A DNA stretch of 64,000 nucleotides from Cephalotus follicularis (taxonomy: Eukaryota > Streptophyta > Magnoliopsida > Oxalidales > Cephalotaceae), in contig BDDD01000025.1 in assembly GCA_001972305.1 (NCBI GenBank), positions 477,593 to 541,592 of the forward strand. The letters run 5' to 3'. The notes under the pieces are model-generated. The model saw only the letters and a program-made list of their open reading frames with translations, searched no databases and was not told the DNA's origin. Position 1 is the stretch's first letter; every line of letters starts with the position of its first letter. The position numbers and the translations under genes are program-made. Below are positions 1-12,163 of the stretch, piece after piece.

Positions 1-1018
1 AAGTGGTTAAGGTATATGATGTCGAAGTTTCAAGTGAAGACGTCTATGTTATTTAGTATCACATTGATGTTCAATGTAAGACATCGACGATTTGAGTTTG
101 GATTACGGCAGTAGTACTGAGGGATTCACGTCGACGTGTTATGTGGAACAAGTTGACGTTCTGGAAATGAGAAAAGGAATGTTCGTCCCAAATCAAGAAC
201 ACGTCGACGTTTTTGGTAGAACATGTCGACACACTGGGAAACAACCCACTGGCTCTTTGCTTTATCCATCTTAATCTTTTCCATTTTACGTTCATCAATA
301 GTCTGAAGACCCATGTAAGTTTAAATCATCCTTTAAACAATTCCAAAAAGCAGTTTTTGGCCATAGGAAACCTTAGATCTATATTTAGGTTTTAAAAAAA
401 CCCCAAATTAACCTTAAAACTCAATTCAATCAATTACAGTCAATACCAATCAATTTAATTAATCAATACAGTTCAATATATGCATAATCATAAGCTATTT
501 TGGTAGAGAATATCTACCAAATGCTTTGAAGCTTGTTTGTTGAATTTCTGCAGGAATTAGATGTTAGGCTCAAGTTTAAAACTTCCAATCTTCTTACAAG
601 CTTCAATGGAGGTGTTTGAGATGCAAAGAGGGAGCTCAAATATTCCTTCTTTGTTGCTGGTTGTGTCGGTACTAGAGAGAGGAAGAGAGATGTGAGTTTG
701 TGTAGAGAATAGGGAGAGAGAAGGGTGCTACACGGGTGAGAGAATAGAGAGTTAAGAGATTGATGCGTTTTGTGTGGTCAAGGGTTGTTTATAAAGAAAT
801 TCTTGTGGTCCACAATGACTCATGTCATATGATTCACAATAACAATGGCCCTACTCACCGAAACTCTGATAAAACGTACCCGAATAATAATAAAAATGTG
901 TATGCACAATTAATAATCTAGGGATGAGTATAAAATACTTCAATCCAGTCAATAACAATACAATACAGTATGGTACAATCCATATGATAAAATACAATAG
1001 ATAGTTCGAGTCGTTACA
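1..1018 (-). mobile_element. Partial Gypsy-type LTR, cut by the window edge
   Basis: Read on the minus strand from 1018, the segment starts TGTAACGACTCGAAC, a typical plant Gypsy LTR terminus. Its layout matches the LTR at 3970-6233: a terminal AT-rich part, a TTTATAAA box near 790, a GA-rich stretch at 660-760, a purine-rich TGGTAGAGAAT block near 500, and an array of TCGAC-core motifs at 20-240. The other LTR end lies outside the window. No coding potential is seen; the short ORFs at 70-395 are shadows of the motif array. Family assignment rests on architecture only. Confidence 0.6.
20..240. repeat. TCGAC-core motif array in LTR
   Basis: Degenerate short motifs recur about every 25-50 bases, for example CACGTCGACGTG, AAGTTGACGTT, ACACGTCGACG and ATGTCGACAC. 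This is the first of a series of similar arrays in the window. It is read downstream of the TATA-like box in the minus-strand LTR. Confidence 0.6.
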
Positions 1019-1119
1019 CATGATCATGGCGGTACCCTTCGACGGTGACGATGACCCCCTATACTAACAACAATAGCATGGCAGCAATGTTGCCGACATC
1101 AGCAAACTAGTGATGATGT

Positions 1120-2050
1120 CATGTCTGCTGTGTTCGTTTGAATATTTTCAATTTTTGTGTCTTCAATCAATCCTCCATAATCCCGTACTTAAATCAATCA
1201 ACCTATTCTCTAATATCACTTGTTTTGAATATCGGTCTTCCTCGATCTTACAATAATTTATCTGAGAAAAACACACACGAATTATGATAAATCACAAACA
1301 AGAACACATAGAATTACGTGGTTCGGTCCAAATTAACCTACGTCCATGGAGAATCCACAGGGAGATCTTCTATTCTTTATTGGTTAAGAATTAGATTCTC
1401 ACCATAATACTCTCAGCTCTCAGAGATTCTTGTTTCTAGGTACTGATTATTTCACATACACCTTAAGACCTATATCTCTTCACTAACTGCGCCTCAGATT
1501 TTTAGTCACACATATAGAGACATATATATAAGGAAACCTGAACCATAATCCTAAACTAGTTAGCATTACATGCATTGGACCCAACCTGACCCAATTATAT
1601 AAAAGCCCAGTAAATAAAATACAAGACAAAACTCAATAGTCCCCACGCGGAAGCACTTTTCGAATCCACTAGAAAACTTGAAAGGACAAATGGATACAAT
1701 TTTTGGGTATTTTTCCCAAAAACAAAATCACATAAGAATCACTCTTGCACACAAAAGAAAAACCTCACGTCTCTCTTTTTCTAATTTTTTGGTCTTGCGG
1801 TTGCTTTCTCTCTAATTGATGGTATCTCAGCCTATTTGAATTTTCATCACTCGTTACTTCCTTTGCTCATAAAAGGCAAGCCTTATATATAGGCTTAAAT
1901 CAACTTGTAAAACAAGAAAAAAAAAACCACTATAGCAACTGACTCTAGTATTTCTAGTGAATCAAGGATTCATTTTCAACCAAGCCACCTTATTGGCTAT
2001 GAAAAGAAACAACTGCAATTGTTGAATCTTGACTTCAATGTTTGAAAACA
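1120..2050 (-). mobile_element. 3' LTR of the outer Copia element (old, broken)
   Basis: On the minus strand the LTR begins TGTTTTCAAACATTG at 2050, directly after a purine tract (AAGTGGGAGAT, 2051-2061) that follows Copia RNase H sequence. The LTR includes the block ACGTGGTTCGGTCC with CCTACGTCCATGG near 1317-1350, a hallmark shared with other Copia LTRs in this window. The low-coordinate end is uncertain, near 1100-1140. The segment 1019-1120 is GC-richer and unassigned. Confidence 0.55.
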
Positions 2051-2875
2051 ATCTCCCACTTGATGTTAAAATTAAATCGCTGCACCAAACAACTTTGGCA
2101 TCCATCTTCTTTGACAAACTAGTGTGTGACACATTTGTGCCTCTTCGATACTCGTCATCAATGACTTGGAGTAATATCAATGGTAGTAGTACATAAAATA
2201 TGCTTTTCTCTACCTACTACCTTGGTAAACATGTCAACTAGATTCTTTGAACCATCATTTTTTTTAGTTTCAATTCATTATCCTTCAATGCGTACCTGAT
2301 ACAGTGATAACAACTTTTAATATGTCTTGGTCAAGAGTGATAAGCTGCGTTCTTTGCCAAATGCAGGGCACTTTGACTGTCACTCCATAAAGTACTGACA
2401 GGCTGCTTTTGACATAACTCCTCCATATAACCCCGTAACCACATGATTTCCTTGGAGGCTTCTGTGATCGCCACATACTCTGCTTCTGTTGTCAATAAAG
2501 CCACTATCTTTTGTAGTTGAGACATCCAACTCAACACTGTACCTACAACTGTAAAGACAAATCCAGTGGCACTCATATCACTATCACGATCACCTAAGTG
2601 ATTAACATCCACATATCCCTGTAATTGTAGAGATGTTCTGCCACAACATAGAGAATAATTGGATGTGCCACTTTACTGCATTCTAATGCTCGTTGCTTGG
2701 ATTCTACATATAACAACTCACAACTCCCACAGCATGTGCAATGTCTAGTCTCTTGCTCACCATAGCACACATAAAACTTTCCACCTCCCACTGCTGACGC
2801 ATACAGAACCACCATCAGCTCATCCATCAGGACCTGAGTGCTCAGACACATATCCTTGGAAAGTTTGAAATGACC
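2051..2875 (-). mobile_element. Copia pol, RNase H and 3' end (fossil)
   Basis: The minus strand reads as Copia pol C-terminus. The region around 2790 matches the conserved block before RNase H (VLYASAVGG, HFKLSKD). RNase H follows at about 2331-2612 (GFVFTVVGTVLSW, TTEAEYVAITEASKEIMWL), then the tail LVDMFTKV and the polypurine tract. The piece is old, with several breaks. It ends at 2875 where other LTRs were inserted; the same Copia appears to resume at 6234. Copia RNase H normally degrades the RNA of the replication hybrid. Confidence 0.75.
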
Positions 2876-3024
2876 TTGTTGGGTCTTTAGATTATTTATT
2901 TTGATGTTTAATTATATTGGAACATGTTAGAATTATTCCTAGAATCAAGAAGATTGTTAACATATTGGTTAAAGGAATTAAACTTGAAGTTTTGCATACT
3001 CAAAACTTAAAACCTATAAAATTG

Positions 3025-3365
3025 GCACTGTCGACCAAGTTTCTTCATGGCTGGGTAATATGCAAAAAAAACTTAAAATTAGTCGACCAATAAATCCTAT
3101 TAGTCAACTAAGTTCTCCATTCTAGGAAGTCATTTGCAAGCCAGCTTTGTTAGTCTACCAAGTCAATTTATTGGTCGACCAACTCTTTATTAGTCGACCA
3201 AGTGTGCCCTTTTAGTCGGCTGACAGTGGCTCTTTATTTTTGAGGGTTTACATGCTCTATTTTATTAGTTGACCAACTAATCTTATTAGTCGACTAATTT
3301 TTCTCGACGGTCAAATTTTTTAAATACTTAGTCGACCAGTTAAACAATTAATCAACTAATTTATG
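3025..3365. repeat. AGTCGACCAA motif array upstream of TATA
   Basis: About ten degenerate copies of a TTAGTCGACCAA-like unit, some in inverted orientation, are spread at roughly 20-40-base spacing, ending about 80 bases before the TATA box of this LTR. See the cross-family finding. Confidence 0.75.
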
Positions 3366-3442
3366 GCAGCTTTTAATAATCACTTGTTTTAAGGCTCCAA
3401 TGGCTACCTACCTACTTCCAATGGCTAGTAACACTTTTGTGC

Positions 3443-3450
3443 TATAAATT
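3443..3450 (+). promoter_or_regulatory. TATA box of solo Copia LTR
   Basis: TATAAATT lies about 570 bases into the LTR, at the expected U3/R position for Copia, with the motif array just upstream. Confidence 0.5.
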
Positions 3451-4604
3451 GAAGAGTTTTGAAGCCTAAGAATAGCAAGAAAAAACCTACAAAAGTGAGA
3501 ATCAAATCAAAGTGTTCAAGTTCATTATTCAAGATCATTTCATTTGTAAAAGCTCTCATTGTATCTTTCACTTACTTATTTTGTTTTGAGAGTTATGTGT
3601 AAATCATTCAAGCAATATCCAACCTTCTAGAGGTTACAAAAACATATTACATTATATTCAAAACAATTTTACAGTGTTAGTCATACCCTAGAAAGAGAAA
3701 AGAGGGTTTGAGTAAAGAACTCTCTTGGAGTGATTGAGTTCAATCGTTCTGAAGTTGTAAGATGTAGATTTGCTCCCGTAAACCAAATCAAGTCTTGTAT
3801 TTGGGTGAATAATAGTGGAACTCAAGAGTACTTGAGAAAGTGGACGTAGGCAACGAGTTCACCGAACCACTATAAATTCGTTTACACTCTTCTATCCCTA
3901 AACTTTTATTTACTTGCAATTACATTGTCATACCCCCTCCTCTTGGGTTGCTTATTTGACATTCAGACCTGTGACATCTCGTACCCTTAAGGGGTTTGTG
4001 ACGTCACCCAATTCAATTCAATCACTTATGTTGGGTACTAGTTAGTCTATTCTGCAAAGCGGAAGTCCATGCATACATAAAACTTTAATAATATGTGCGT
4101 GTGTCCATACAAAATCTCTTAATCACAAAACCATTAATACAACAAAACAAGTCATATCCATAAACATCCTTGAAACATAAACAATACATAGCAAGTCTTT
4201 TATATCCATATATGAAACCTTAAAATCTGTTTTTTATACCGAATAAAAATCTATACAAGTCCTTAACATGATACATAAAACTGTTGATAAAACCAGCACC
4301 CACACAATCCATGATCCATCCCCTATATGTTGTCTCTGGTCCTTATGCCCATGACCATTGTTACTAGGTCTAGATCCATCTGGCCCTGAACACAAATAGA
4401 TACCCCATCCCGAAGGCCTTCATAGAACACAACCCCTATGATGATGATATGAACAGGTATAGCATATATCAATGCATGTCATGGAAAAATGCGTGAAAAA
4501 TTATGGTTAACGCTGTCCTATACCTGCATATATATACAAGTAGTTAACTAAGCATACAATATCCATAAGTCCAGCAAAAACTCAAAGTTCAGAACATTTA
4601 GTGC

Positions 4605-5000
4605 TTGTCGTTGAGATCAGTAGGAGCTCACTAGAACTAGTTACCTATCATTGAGATTGATAGGAGCTCAACTAGTTACAGATTCATACAAATCATACCA
4701 GAGCGTATTATCGTCTGTCTGTTCGTATGCTCCCACCCGAAGGTGGCACGTGCTCGAGTCTAGACATCTAATGCCTACCGTTTATTTCTGTAGGAGCTCA
4801 ATAAAACTAGTGGCCTACCGTTGAGATCAATAGAAGCTCAACCAGTCACACACCTTACCCTATACATACATGTGTCCAAATCCCCCCCAAAGGCGCACAA
4901 GCTCTAGGATTAGACATCTAGTCGCTATCGTTGAGATCGATGGGAGCTCTACTAGAGTTAGTTGCCTATCGTTGAGATCGATAGGAGCTTAACTAACCAT
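4605..5000. repeat. Minisatellite, ~38-40 bp hairpin units
   Basis: Repeated, partly interrupted units contain CCTATCGTTGAGATCGATAG followed by GAGCTCAACTAG. The inner part (CTATCG TTGAGAT CGATAG) is an inverted repeat, and outer CTAGTTG/CAACTAG ends also pair. About five copies are recognisable, some diverged. The block lies 0.6-1.0 kb from the 3' end of its LTR. Confidence 0.75.
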
Positions 5001-5264
5001 ATACCATGTGTAACTCCAGTAGAGGGCTCATGTCAACTAAAAGTCGACACCACATACGCCATTAGAAATTACAGTTCACTGTACAGTGAACACATATATA
5101 GACTCTACCTTGCCCTTACCCTTACCCTGCCATGTATCTTTAAAACCCTGGGAAGAAACCCAGTCTTACCATACTCTAACCTAGAGAAGGACCTATGAGA
5201 AAAACTTTGAAAAACATGCTTTAAAACATTTATGTAAAAACTGTCTATCAAATTGGTGGTGCCT

Positions 5265-5480
5265 TGAGCTTAAGCGGCGACGCTCTGCGCTTAAGTGTCA
5301 TCAGTTAAATCTCAAGCATCTACACTTTGAGACAGAGCGTTGAGAAAATTTGGAGCAATAATCTAAGCGGTGACGCTTATGAGCTAAGCGTCGTCGGTTA
5401 GGCTGAGCGCTGTCAAAAAGAAAAAGCCTTGTCAGTTAGAAAACATTCCGTTTTGAAACCCGATCTAAGCAACGACGCTT
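5265..5480. repeat. AAGCGGCGACGCTT motif array
   Basis: Degenerate near-palindromic units (TAAGCGGCGACGCT, TAAGCGGTGACGCTTA, TAAGCGTCGTCGG, AAGCAACGACGCTTA) at about 20-60-base spacing. Read on the LTR's own strand this lies some 550-770 bases downstream of the TATA box. Confidence 0.7.
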
Positions 5481-6031
5481 ATTCTCTCGAACCTAGGGTT
5501 ATTCATTTTAAAACTTGCAAATTTCAAATCTTATCTTCAAATAAATTAATTTCAAGTTCCATACTCATTCCTTAGGCCATTACTATGTCATTAAGACCAT
5601 TTTTAGTCCATGAAATCCTCCCATTTTCATTTTAGGTTATAAACTCCCAATTACTCTCTTAAATCCTAACATACAATTTAAATTCAATTCATTCAAATTC
5701 AATCCATACAATCAATTAATATATGTTCATATATGTGTACATCATAGCATATTTAGGCAGAGAAGGTTTCTATCTAAGATTGGAGCTTGTTCTTGGTCTC
5801 TTGGATCAGAAATCGGAGAAAGAACTCAAGTTCTTGACTGGTGTAGCTCCAATCTTGTGCCAAAAAAGTCTTTGATTAGTTTACGACCCTTTCCCTTCAG
5901 TTTCCCTCTAAGATTGGCTCATTTGGTGAAGTTTTGGGGCATTTTTTATTAGAAAGAGAAAAAACAGGATTGGGAGGGGAGAGAGAGGGGGTGAAAAAGA
6001 AAGAATAAGAGGTTAAATTGAGTTAGGGTCC

Positions 6032-6039
6032 CTATTTAT
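6032..6039 (-). promoter_or_regulatory. TATA box of Gypsy-type solo LTR
   Basis: The minus strand reads CCTATAAATAGGG, about 195 bases from the LTR start at 6233. Confidence 0.45.
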
Positions 6040-6233
6040 AGGTTATACTCAAATATTTACCCCCATGCATAACAATTACTGTAAACAGACATTCCATCAC
6101 ATCAAATAAGTATTGGAAATACTCTCGTACCATACATATTCATATGCACAAATATTATCATAATATCCGTAATTTATATGCCATGTAATGCAAAACATGC
6201 TAAAACAATAAAGGATTGGTTCGAGGTATTACA

Positions 6234-6465
6234 GGACTAGCCAAAGGAGTCTCAACTGGTTTTGCTTGGTCCATGTTGAATCTCTTCAACACCTTCTTTA
6301 CATAGTCTTCATGTGTCAGCCATAATTTCTTATTCTTTATGTCTCTAATGATTTTCAAGACTATAATTTTCTTGGCCTCTCTTCGAAGTCTTTCATAGAA
6401 AACAGTGATGCTAATAGTTTCTTCACTTCTGCAATCCTCTACATATTAGAGCTAGCAACCGGTTT
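6234..6465 (-). mobile_element. Copia reverse transcriptase, C-terminal part (fossil)
   Basis: The minus strand encodes the Copia block after the catalytic loop: KNKKLWLTHEDYVKKVLKRF, then NMDQAKPVETPLASP, which continues in sense into the RNase H side at 2875. Upstream is a SMKDFEE-like motif. This fits one Copia element whose pol is split by foreign insertions on both sides of this 230-bp island. Old and broken. Confidence 0.75.
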
Positions 6466-7144
6466 TATAACACCCTGAGCCCAAAAGGCAAGCCCGTGAA
6501 ATTACCTTCCATATTATTCATTCACTTAATCCTATGTTGTTGGGTGCTAGATAAGTAAATCCGTATGAGGAAATATTTAAAACTTTAACCATACTCAACT
6601 AATCCATTCAATTACTTAAACAAACTAACATGCATATCCATTCAAACGGAATAAACTTATACAATTCCTTACACCTTAATCGTTTCATACAACTCAAATG
6701 CATCCTTAAATGAATCCCTACAATTCTCTATTCAATACTTGTTCTTACATAAAACAAATACAATAATAAAACATCCCTCCTTACTTCCTTGCCCAAAATT
6801 CAGCTTCCCAATCACTTGCCGCTACTCCTGGCTCCTATACCCGATATCCATACACAACAACCCCATCCTGAAGAATGGGTTGGCCATACGGTCAAGTGGG
6901 AATAACCCCATGCATAATAGAATTAACAGATGTTGCAGTTATATGCACATCATGTTATAATGCTTGAATGCCACTAGTGGTTAACAATTCATAAACTACT
7001 ACTGTCCCATACCGGTGTATACAAATAGTTAACCTAAACATACAATCCCTATCCATGCATTGCGAGCGTACTCACACAAACATAAACCTATAGAGTTTAT
7101 GACCTCTCTTTGAACTCTTAATCTAAACCCCCGGGAGGTAGTGC

Positions 7145-7540
7145 CTTCAAGAGCTAGGTTTAGACATCTAGTCACCTATAGGTAGTGCAAATGCGAGCTC
7201 AACTAGATTTCCTAGTTACCGGTGAGTAGTACCAACAGAAGCTCAATTAGTATTAGTTGCCTTTGTGTAGTGCCCATAGGAGCTCAACTAATGTACATAT
7301 CCATTAAGGTCACTCTAAAAGGCTACAATCATACAATTCATACAAACCTATACCATGCCTTTCCTTGACATCTAGTTGCCTATAGGTAGTCTCCATATGA
7401 GCTCAACTAGATTTCCTAGTTGTTGGTAGGTAGTGCCCACAATAGCTCAACTAGGTCTTGTTGTCGATAGGTAGTGCTCACAGGAGCTCAACTAGTATTA
7501 GTTGCCTTTGGGTAGTGCTCCCAAGAACTCAGTTAATATA
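7145..7540. repeat. Minisatellite, ~38 bp hairpin units
   Basis: At least six units of the form CTAGTTGCCTATAGGTAGTG followed by CCCACAGGAGCTCAACTAG. Unit ends CTAGTTG and CAACTAG form an inverted repeat. The GAGCTCAACTAG part is shared with the minisatellite of the distinct LTR at 4605-5000, while the middle differs. It sits 0.7-1.1 kb from the 3' end of LTR A. Confidence 0.8.
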
Positions 7541-8094
7541 CATGTCATGTCATGCCATGCCATACCCTCCTTCCCTTCCCTTGCTTTACTATCCTTCTAT
7601 TCTTTGCCTCGACACTCTATGTTTCCTTACTATGCCTTAACGCTCTTCCCTCTATGACCTAATGCCCTTCATTCCTTACCTTATTATCCTTTTTATCACT
7701 TTACTAATCCTTGTACATAACCATTTCTTTTCTTTAAACCATTCAAAGTAAAACCTTTGAAGAAATCATTCACTCAATATAAAACATGTTTACATAAGTT
7801 AAACTCATGCCATGAAAGGTTCACAAAGGAGACCATTTGAGAAAAACTAATAAAAAGTCTCAAACAAGTTATTTTGAAGTGAACTCCGTAAAATGTCAAA
7901 TTTTAATCCTTTTCAACCAATTGGTTAAATACTTTGATAAACATATTAAAATATGTTAAAACATATTTTGAAGAATGATATTTGAGCCTTAGAGGACTCC
8001 CGTTGCAAACCGTTTGAAAAACAAGTAAAATTCACAAAACATGACTTTGGACTGGAAATTTAACACTGTAAGTCGACTACATAGGGAACTCAAC

Positions 8095-11053
8095 TGTGAC
8101 ATCCGTGTCCCTATAGTTTATGTCTCTTAGCCTACATGGCCTTCTGTCTGTCTGTCTAGGAGTTAGTCTATTTTTCTGGCTTTTGTGACATATGCATCAC
8201 ATCATTAATAAAGTTTTTACCAGTGTGATTTCATTCTGATGGGTTTTCTGCATAACAAACAAATTTTCCTTGCTATAAATTAAATGATGTTTACTGAAAT
8301 TGTTGTTAAATTTGGAAAAATAAGCCAGGTGGTATGTCCTGAACATCCAATTTTTGTCCGTATCGGTTGAATTCCGGACAAAAACTCTGTCTGTTTTGGT
8401 TGAGTATGAAAAGTTGAATTCTCTCTCTCTTTCATTATTTTTTTCTTTTCTCTCTCTTTTTCTCTCTCTCCCAGTCTCCTTTCTCTCTCCTCTCTCTGCC
8501 ACTAGCGTCACTGTCGAAATGACACCGACGAGGCACCGGCAAGACCGCGGTGACCTCCCAAGGGCACCGGACACCACCCCGGCACCGATAACGGCCCCTA
8601 TGCTTGCGGCCAGCTCCTTTCTCCTTACCTGTCTCTATTTTGCGTCAGAGCTCCATCTCCGGTGATTGTCATGGCAAGGCAAGCCCAGTCCTGGCATCCT
8701 CAAGTCATGAAGAGTCGAACGCGACCAGCCCTGACCCATGGTGACGTCGACAACGGAAGTCAACAACTAAGACGACCGCAGTCAAACAAGCTTGTTCCTT
8801 CCGACACGGTGGCACCGTGACCAACGCACCACAAATTCGTGATCTTCGCCCTCTGTCACACCAGATCCGACCTCTCCGCTATTTTCCAACCGCCGCGCGT
8901 GTCTGACACACTCCAGTCAACGACAACGCATGAGCCCGCGCACCAGCAAGGGGTTGTAGATGCGCATCCAGCACTCTGGCTCTGTTTTCCACGTAGAGGT
9001 GTTCCATTCCAGTTCCGCTCAGTGATTCCAGCTCTGTACTCCGTTCTGTCCGTTTTCAGTAAACTCTGAACTTTGTTCTGTTAGTTCTGCTTTCTGTGGA
9101 ATTTCGTATTTTCATATATGTTATTGCAATAATAGGAACTTGATTGGTGTAATCAATTCAAAATTGGATAATCTGGACAACCACTTGGACTTGCTATAGT
9201 GATTTCAAAATTGTGTTTAATTGAAGTTTAAATGGAATTTTATTGGTTTTTTCCATAACGCATTCATGACAATAGGTATACGTTGGAGTCATGTTTGGGT
9301 TTAGGTTTTATGTCGTGTTTGAGTTTCTGATAGTCTGTCTGTCTGTCTGTTGTCTGTCTATTTGTCTGTCTGTTGTTTGTATAGCAGAGGATCCTGCTTT
9401 TAAGGTCTGCCATGGAGGCGACCAGTCATAGGACTTGTTCGTCTGTTCTGTGAGTGGAATGCTTTTCTTTAACCCTTCATTTCTAAAATTCTTTTAAATG
9501 ACTTAAAGGTTTGAATGTATTCACTTAGTTGTTTCCGTATTTCGATGAACTTGGATCTAGTTCATTTCTGAAATATGTTTAAGTTTTAATATCTGATACA
9601 TTCTTTTAATATTTTTCAAATGCTCACATGATGATAGTCATAGTATGGCGCTATTTTCAGTTATATTTGTATTTGATAAGAAAAGGATTTCTGTATCCGT
9701 TTGAATCTGTTTTAAGTCTGTTTTGAGGCATTGGTGATTCTGTATTTTTGAAATCTGTTAAATATTTTTTATGCCTTAGAGATCTCGGTATTGTACTAGT
9801 TACCTATTGTTGCCCATGAGAGGCACTGTCTACACTGTAGACTTTCTGCTGATGCTTTGATACGACGGTGTCATTGCCACTATTTTCTGCATGACATTAG
9901 GCTCGACGGGGCACAGGCGTCAACCTTACCTTGTAGACCCTTTGCATCGTTATATATTTATTCTATTTTAAACTTTATTAAATATTACATATCTCTGAGT
10001 TTTCTGATGATTTAAGTTTGTTCTAAGAAAATGATCTGATTTTCTGATGATTCTGTTACCATTTGTTTTATAATCTGTTTATGATAAAAACTTGATTTTT
10101 CGCTAATTCTATTAATTTTTGTATTATAATCTATTTTATAAAATGGATTTTGGATTTTTCATTTTGTTTCTGAAATTCTGTTTAAATTGTTTTATACTTA
10201 TGGTTATAACATTTATGCAAAAATACATTTTATTGCGAGCAAAACTCCGTCCGAGTCTTTTGCTCCATCTCACTAGTCCTATGGACTAAACCCTTCCATT
10301 TTTAGTTATGATAGGTTAGTTTGCTAAGTTCTGTCACCCGAAGTCAGTCAGTCTGCGGAGGTGAGACCACGAGGGCACACCTACCGATTCTGCTGTATGT
10401 ATTCCATTGATTGCATAATTCATCCCTTATTCATATATTTATTTTCATTTGTTTTCTTTAAGTTCAGCTAAGGATATCTGTATGGTTAAAACTAAACTCA
10501 ATTTTTCTTTTATTGCTTTAATGTTTAATGAGTTGAACTCTTTTTCTGTATGTTTTATATTTAAACCTTTATTCTATTTTGTCTATTCTGTTATTGAAAT
10601 TTGTCGATGAATGGCAGTATTGTTTTGATATAGTATGCTTGCTGAAGGACGGAGCCGTATTTATCTTTCATACTTTGATAATATAGTTGAGGCGTAGCCC
10701 AACCCATGCATGTTTACTATTTGTATTTTGAAATTCCTCGTACGGGAGTGTGGTTTACTAAGGGTTGAGCCCAATTTATGAACTGTATTTTTCTTTACAG
10801 GGGGTATAGTCCGATAAATGGATACTACATGCTCGATTTTCATAAAAATTTAAGAGTTAGAATTATTTTCAAGTTTTTGAAGAAACTTTTTCTGTTTATT
10901 TAATGGTTTTTAACTAAACTATGTATATCCATTATGTTTACAAATGTATTTCTGAAACTCTATTCTGCTGAACCTACGAGGTGAGTCTCTAATGGGAGGT
11001 TAGACCTCGTAGTGGGCCCGACGGATCTCAGCGGGCTGGGTCCGACCGTGTCA
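8095..11053 (+). mobile_element. Solo LTR B (2959 bp)
   Basis: It starts TGTGACATCCGTGTCCC and ends GGTCCGACCGTGTCA, with a perfect 5-bp target duplication TCAAC (8090-8094, 11054-11058). Features in order: TGTC microsatellite (8143-8158), CT-rich tract (8420-8510), GC-rich island (8510-9070), second TGTC tract (9331-9377), and a 3' part with ACAGGGGGTATAGTCCGATAAA (10797-10818), a block also seen in LTRs C and D. No pol remains, so it is a solo LTR of a Gypsy (chromovirus-like) family. Small ORFs in the GC-rich island are not supported as genes. Confidence 0.85.
9331..9377. repeat. TGTC microsatellite
   Basis: Imperfect TGTC/TTGTC tandem tract inside solo LTR B; a shorter one lies at 8143-8158. 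Confidence 0.7.
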
Positions 11054-12163
11054 TCAACAGTCTACCACCCTAGGTATAGAGGCGGGTAGTCGATTGCCTT
11101 ACAAAAGTATAATCAACTGCCCTAGGTCTGGAGCACAATAATTTAGCCTTTTGTTTTAAACTCAAACCGGGCTAATTTTCGATTTTGACATCCTTTTTCA
11201 AACCCGTTTGAAATGAAACTTTGGGAACAAGATATAGACATGTCTAGGGATGACATACCAACGGATCAAGTCATTTGAACCATTAAGAGGTCTCCAAATC
11301 AAAAAGGGACTAAACTAGATCAGAAATCCCTTTTTCATTCAAATTCGTTTTAATTCGTTCTAGTTAACCATAATCACATCCATACCTGCGTGCTCAACAA
11401 GGCACGATACTTTATGTGCATAATAAAGTATTAAAACAAATTCTAAATGCAGTTTAGGTAGAGAAATCCTACCAAAATTCAATTTCGACCTTTAAACCTT
11501 GGAAACTATTAGATATAAAAAGAGAATCTCAAGTTTCGAGTTTTAATCAACTACCCCTTGTGTCACACCCGTCCTGACAGGTACCAGATGATCCTGTCGA
11601 GACGGATGTGACAATCATGGGGCAAGCCTCCTTTCGGAAACCCGCACGTGATATCTTAAAACTGGTTTGAAAACTGCCTAAACCATATAATCAAATTAAA
11701 AGTCATAAAGTTGAACTTTCTAAAAAAACATGAAAACAATTCTAACTCTTAAATTTTTACGAAAATCGAACATGCAATATCTGTTCATCGGACTATACCC
11801 CCTGTAAAGAAAACACAATTCATAAAATGGCCCCAGCCCTCAGCAACAACAATTTAAAATGGTAAACATGCATGAGTTGGGCTCCACCTCAATCATATTA
11901 TCAAGGCATGAATCATAAATAGTGTTCAGCCCCTCCAAACAAAACTACAAAAACATTTATACAAGAACATAAATAATGAATAATTTAAATGTTGATATCA
12001 TGGATGATATGCACGTGTTGAAACTCTGGTAGGTATGCACTCATGGTACGACATCAATTGAAGCAGACTTAGCAACTATTTTGTCACTATCTGAAAAAGA
12101 TAAAGGGGGGAGGGTTAGTCCAAATGTGTAATGCCTCGAATATATGTATATAACAGTAAAATA

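Larger units (their letters stand above)
2877..3965 (+). mobile_element. Solo Copia-like LTR (1089 bp)
   Basis: It begins TGTTGGGTCTTTAG and ends ATTTGACATTCA, flanked by a perfect 5-bp target duplication GACCT (2872-2876 and 3966-3970). There is a TATA box at 3443-3450 (TATAAATT). It carries the AAGTGGACGTAGGC...CCGAACCACTATAAA block near 3840-3885 that marks Copia LTRs here. A TCGACCA motif array lies upstream of the TATA box. No internal region remains, so it is a solo LTR left by LTR-LTR recombination. It inserted exactly at the edge of the LTR at 3970-6233. Confidence 0.8.
3970..6233 (-). mobile_element. Solo Gypsy-type LTR (about 2.26 kb)
   Basis: Minus-strand LTR: on the + strand it starts TGTGACATCTCGTACCC and ends GGTTCGAGGTATTACA. 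Copia pol sequence abuts both sides (2875 and 6234), which shows it was inserted there. The flanking 5-mers TGACC and GGACT agree at only three positions, so the duplication is degraded or absent. Landmarks are a TATTTATA box (6032-6039), GA-rich tract 5950-6010, motif array 5265-5480 and minisatellite 4605-5000. No internal coding region remains. Confidence 0.75.

Noticed and set aside
3970-6238. A target duplication for the solo LTR at 3970-6233
   Set aside because: Flanking TGACC and GGACT agree at only three of five bases; insertion is supported instead by interrupted Copia sequence.
8197-8665. Overlapping open frames of 126 and 103 codons on opposite strands
   Set aside because: They span a CT/GA-rich low-complexity tract and a GC-rich island inside solo LTR B; no domain or codon signal is seen and the frames read as repeats of Leu/Ser/Phe or Arg/Glu.
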